Origin: Chloroflexota bacterium
Lineage (GTDB): Bacteria; Chloroflexota; FW602-bin22; JAMCYS01
Direction of reading: 5' to 3'
Assembly: GCA_021847625.1 (NCBI GenBank)
Contig: JAJZQK010000156.1
Coordinates: forward strand, 1 to 7,291
Length of the DNA stretch: 7,291 bases
The position numbers and the translations under genes are program-made. This document shows positions 5,599-7,291 of the stretch, in pieces. The notes beneath the pieces were generated by a model. The model saw only the letters and a list, made by a program, of their open reading frames with translations. It was not told where the DNA came from and ran no database searches. Each line of letters opens with the position of its first letter. The stretch's first letter is position 1.

Positions 5599-5712
5599 TT
5601 AGTACTCGCCCTGGAACTCGCCGTCCTGCTGCACGTCAGCCCCGGTGTCCGGCTCATTGGAGACCGGCTCAGCGGCAGCCTCGGTCTCGAGACCAATCGC
5701 CTTGTCCATCAT
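5599..5712 (-). CDS. Small acidic peptide (37 residues), possible exported or RiPP-like precursor
   Basis: This short gene is easy to miss because of its length. Upstream is AAGGAGG (5724-5718), an almost ideal ribosome-binding site, five bases before the first of two consecutive ATG codons (5712 and 5709); either could be the start. The product begins MMDKAIGLETEAAAEP and ends DGEFQGEY before TAA. It has ten Asp/Glu, one Lys, no Cys, no signal peptide and no membrane segment. The C-terminus repeats Gly-Glu-aromatic (GEF, Q, GEY). It lies 119 bases downstream of an ABC exporter gene on the same strand, and a strong hairpin follows its stop, an arrangement common for highly expressed peptide precursors. 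I know no matching family. Alternatives are a RiPP precursor (acidic leader, C-terminal core), a signalling peptide, or a small regulatory protein. Coding status is well supported; function is unknown. Confidence 0.72.
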   Translation of the reverse strand: MMDKAIGLETEAAAEPVSNEPDTGADVQQDGEFQGEY

Positions 5713-5717
5713 AACAA

Positions 5718-5724
5718 CCTCCTT
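5718..5724 (-). promoter_or_regulatory. Near-perfect Shine-Dalgarno of the small peptide gene
   Basis: On the minus strand, AAGGAGG sits 5 bases before the first ATG and 8 before the second, inside the purine run GGAAAGGAAAGGAGG. It is the strongest ribosome-binding site in the window and is the main evidence that the short frame is translated, probably at a high level. Confidence 0.8.
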
Positions 5725-5739
5725 TCCTTTCCGTCATCG

Positions 5740-5759
5740 GGTTCGGGCTTCCCTGAACC
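5740..5759 (-). repeat. Hairpin in the small peptide gene's leader
   Basis: GGTTCGGG (5740-5747) pairs with CCCTGAACC (5751-5759), giving 8 bp with one bulged base and a 3-base loop. It lies in the 119-base gap after the ABC exporter, just upstream of the purine-rich ribosome-binding site. An AT-rich patch (TATACTATAG-like, about 5762-5773) next to it could include a -10 box, but no convincing -35 is present. Confidence 0.4.
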
Positions 5760-5831
5760 TCTAGCTATAGTATGCCTCGCCAAGATGAAGGGGCCGTTAA
5801 GCGCGTCTGGGACTTTACTCATTTACCCCGA

Positions 5832-7291
5832 CTATCCCCGTGCCAGACGCGCCAACTCGGGCTCCGCCCCGGTCTGCTCGGCGTAGAACCGGTAGTAAAG
5901 CCCTCGGGAGGCAAGCAGTTCCTCGTGGGTGCCCAGTTCTGCTACGCGTCCACCAGAGAGCAGGGCGATCCGGTCAGCCCTGCGCGCCGTGGAGAGCCGA
6001 TGGGTGACCAGGAGGGTCGTGCGATCCGGCTTCCGGGTGCGTAGCGCCGCCAGCACCGCCGACTCCGTGACCGGGTCCAGGGCGGAGGTGGCCTCGTCCA
6101 GCACGAGGATCGGCGCATCCGCGAGGAGCGCTCGCGCTATTGCCAGGCGCTGGCGCTGACCGCCGGAGAGGCGGGCACCTCGTGGGCCCACCGGCGTCTC
6201 ATACCCCTGCGCCATCCCACAGACGAAGGTATCGGCCCCCGCCGCCCCCGCCGCGGCCTCGATCTCGGCGTCGGTGGCCTCCAGACGGCCGTACCGGATG
6301 TTCTCGCGCACACTGGTCTGGAACAGCATAGGCTCCTGGAGCACGGCCGCGATCTGCCGCCGCACGGACGGAGGGTCGAAGTCGCGCAAGTCGTGCCCGT
6401 CGATGCACACGGCGCCAGCATCGGGGTCGTAGTAGGCCAGCAGCAGGCTGACCACGGTCGTTTTCCCGGCGCCACTCGCACCGACCAGCGCCAGCGTCTC
6501 ACCCCGATGAAGGGTGATGTTCAGATCGCGCAGCACCGGCCGATCGGCCGAGTACCCGAAGTGCACACCGCTGAACTCCACCAGCCCATCGACCGGAGGA
6601 AGGGATGACGTGGCCCGGCGCTCCCGCGCCGACGGTTCGGCATCCAACACCTCCGCCACCCGCTGAGCCCCGGCCAGCGCTCGTTGAACCGTCCCGCCAA
6701 GAAGGCTGAGCCCTTGGATCGGCGTGTACAGGGAGCCGAGGTAGCCGAGAAACACCACCAGGCCCCCGAGACTGAGGCGGCCAGACAGAACGCCCTGGGT
6801 GCCGAACCAGACAACCAGAACCGTGCCCAGGGTGGCCAGCATCTCGATGAGGGGGGTGAACAGGGTCCGAGCCCGGACCGAGCGCAGTCGGGCCTCCATG
6901 CTCTCGATCGCCGCCCGTCGGAACCGCTCACGCTCGAAGGGCTCCCGCGCGAAAGCCTTCACCAGCGCGATTGCCGACAGCCCCTCCTCCGCCACCGAGG
7001 TGAGCAGGCCCCCTTTCTCCCGAATCGCCCGCTGGATCGATCGGTTGCGGCGAGCGTAGTCCACGGTCGCCAGGGCCAGCCCGGGGATCGCCGCGAGCGC
7101 CACGAGGGCGAGCGTGGGATCGAGGTACCAGAGCATAGCCAGGAAGAACATGATCGTTAGACCATGGGCTACGCCGTCGGTAATCCCCGAGACCAGCAGC
7201 TCTTCGATAACCCCGATGTCGCCGGTCAGGCGGCTAAGCAGATCGCCCAGCCGCTGGTCATGGTAGAAGCGCAGCGAGAGCCCCTGGAGAT
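5832..7291 (-). CDS. ABC exporter half-transporter, MsbA/Sav1866 type (5' partial)
   Basis: The frame runs off the right edge; 485 C-terminal residues are visible, beginning in the type-I exporter membrane domain (FYHDQRLGDLLSRLTGDIG, then VIEELLVSG). Membrane helices follow at about 47-75, with another pair around 130-180, and the EKGGLLTSVAEEGLSAIALVKAF intracellular loop lies between. The ATPase domain is complete: Walker A GASGAGKTT (Lys276), Q-loop LQEPMLF, signature LSGGQRQRLAIARALL (~374), Walker B ILVLDEATSALD (Asp398-Glu399) and switch His430 in LLVTHR. It should hydrolyse ATP to export a lipid, drug or peptide as a homodimer or with a partner. Any N-terminal peptidase domain, which would signal peptide export, would be outside the window. 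The small peptide gene is next downstream, so that peptide or its product is a candidate substrate (inference). Confidence 0.92.
   Translation of the reverse strand, partial: LQGLSLRFYHDQRLGDLLSRLTGDIGVIEELLVSGITDGVAHGLTIMFFLAMLWYLDPTLALVALAAIPGLALATVDYARRNRSIQRAIREKGGLLTSVAEEGLSAIALVKAFAREPFERERFRRAAIESMEARLRSVRARTLFTPLIEMLATLGTVLVVWFGTQGVLSGRLSLGGLVVFLGYLGSLYTPIQGLSLLGGTVQRALAGAQRVAEVLDAEPSARERRATSSLPPVDGLVEFSGVHFGYSADRPVLRDLNITLHRGETLALVGASGAGKTTVVSLLLAYYDPDAGAVCIDGHDLRDFDPPSVRRQIAAVLQEPMLFQTSVRENIRYGRLEATDAEIEAAAGAAGADTFVCGMAQGYETPVGPRGARLSGGQRQRLAIARALLADAPILVLDEATSALDPVTESAVLAALRTRKPDRTTLLVTHRLSTARRADRIALLSGGRVAELGTHEELLASRGLYYRFYAEQTGAEPELARLARG

Noticed and set aside
5439..5696. N-terminal extension of the response regulator to an ATG at 5696
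   Set aside because: It would add 86 residues with no receiver-domain homology, cross a 15-bp inverted repeat and the promoter, and overlap the small peptide gene; GTG 5438 has a good RBS and gives the family start.
5599..5712. Classification of the small peptide as a lanthipeptide, PQQ or mycofactocin precursor
   Set aside because: There is no Cys, few Ser/Thr, the Glu-Tyr spacing differs from PqqA, the C-terminus is Glu-Tyr rather than Val-Tyr, and no matching maturation genes are in the window.

Overview
High-GC bacterial DNA carrying two convergent gene groups. The combination of an FtsK-like/SARP (BTAD) fusion, an A24 prepilin-peptidase homologue and an OmpR-type two-component system would fit a high-GC Chloroflexota (for example Thermomicrobia-like) or actinobacterial lineage. 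No rRNA, tRNA or marker gene is present, so the lineage is an inference only.

Region 1 (plus strand, 1-2442). The window opens inside a long gene. Its first ~215 visible residues have the fold signature of the FtsK/SpoIIIE motor domain, but the Walker A Lys/Ser and the Walker B Asp are replaced, so it looks like a pseudo-ATPase. An acidic low-complexity linker of about 165 residues follows, then an OmpR-like winged helix and a BTAD helical domain as in SARP regulators. Three bases downstream begins an A24 (TadV/CpaA-like) prepilin-peptidase homologue. It is split between two frames near 2246 and lacks the first catalytic Asp. Together they suggest the tail of a Tad-pilus or secretion-type locus that lies upstream of the window.

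Region 2 (2443-2728) is the convergent intergenic region. It holds small hairpins and a 9-bp tandem repeat, and no credible gene.

Region 3 (minus strand, 7291 down to 2729) holds five co-oriented genes, read from right to left: an ABC exporter half-transporter (5' end off the window); a previously easy-to-miss 37-residue, strongly acidic, Cys-free peptide gene with a near-perfect Shine-Dalgarno; a strong inverted repeat; an extended -10 promoter; an OmpR/PhoB response regulator and a HAMP histidine kinase overlapping by ATGA; and a BcrC-type PAP2 undecaprenyl-diphosphatase. The last three form a compact operon that would couple an envelope signal to lipid-carrier recycling.

The ABC exporter and the small peptide just ahead of a kinase/regulator/BcrC operon resemble the export, signalling and self-protection parts of a peptide natural-product locus. 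No maturation enzyme is visible, so this remains a hypothesis. The most interesting items are the small peptide with its C-terminal GEF-Q-GEY motif, the pseudo-ATPase/SARP fusion, and the frame-split A24 homologue.
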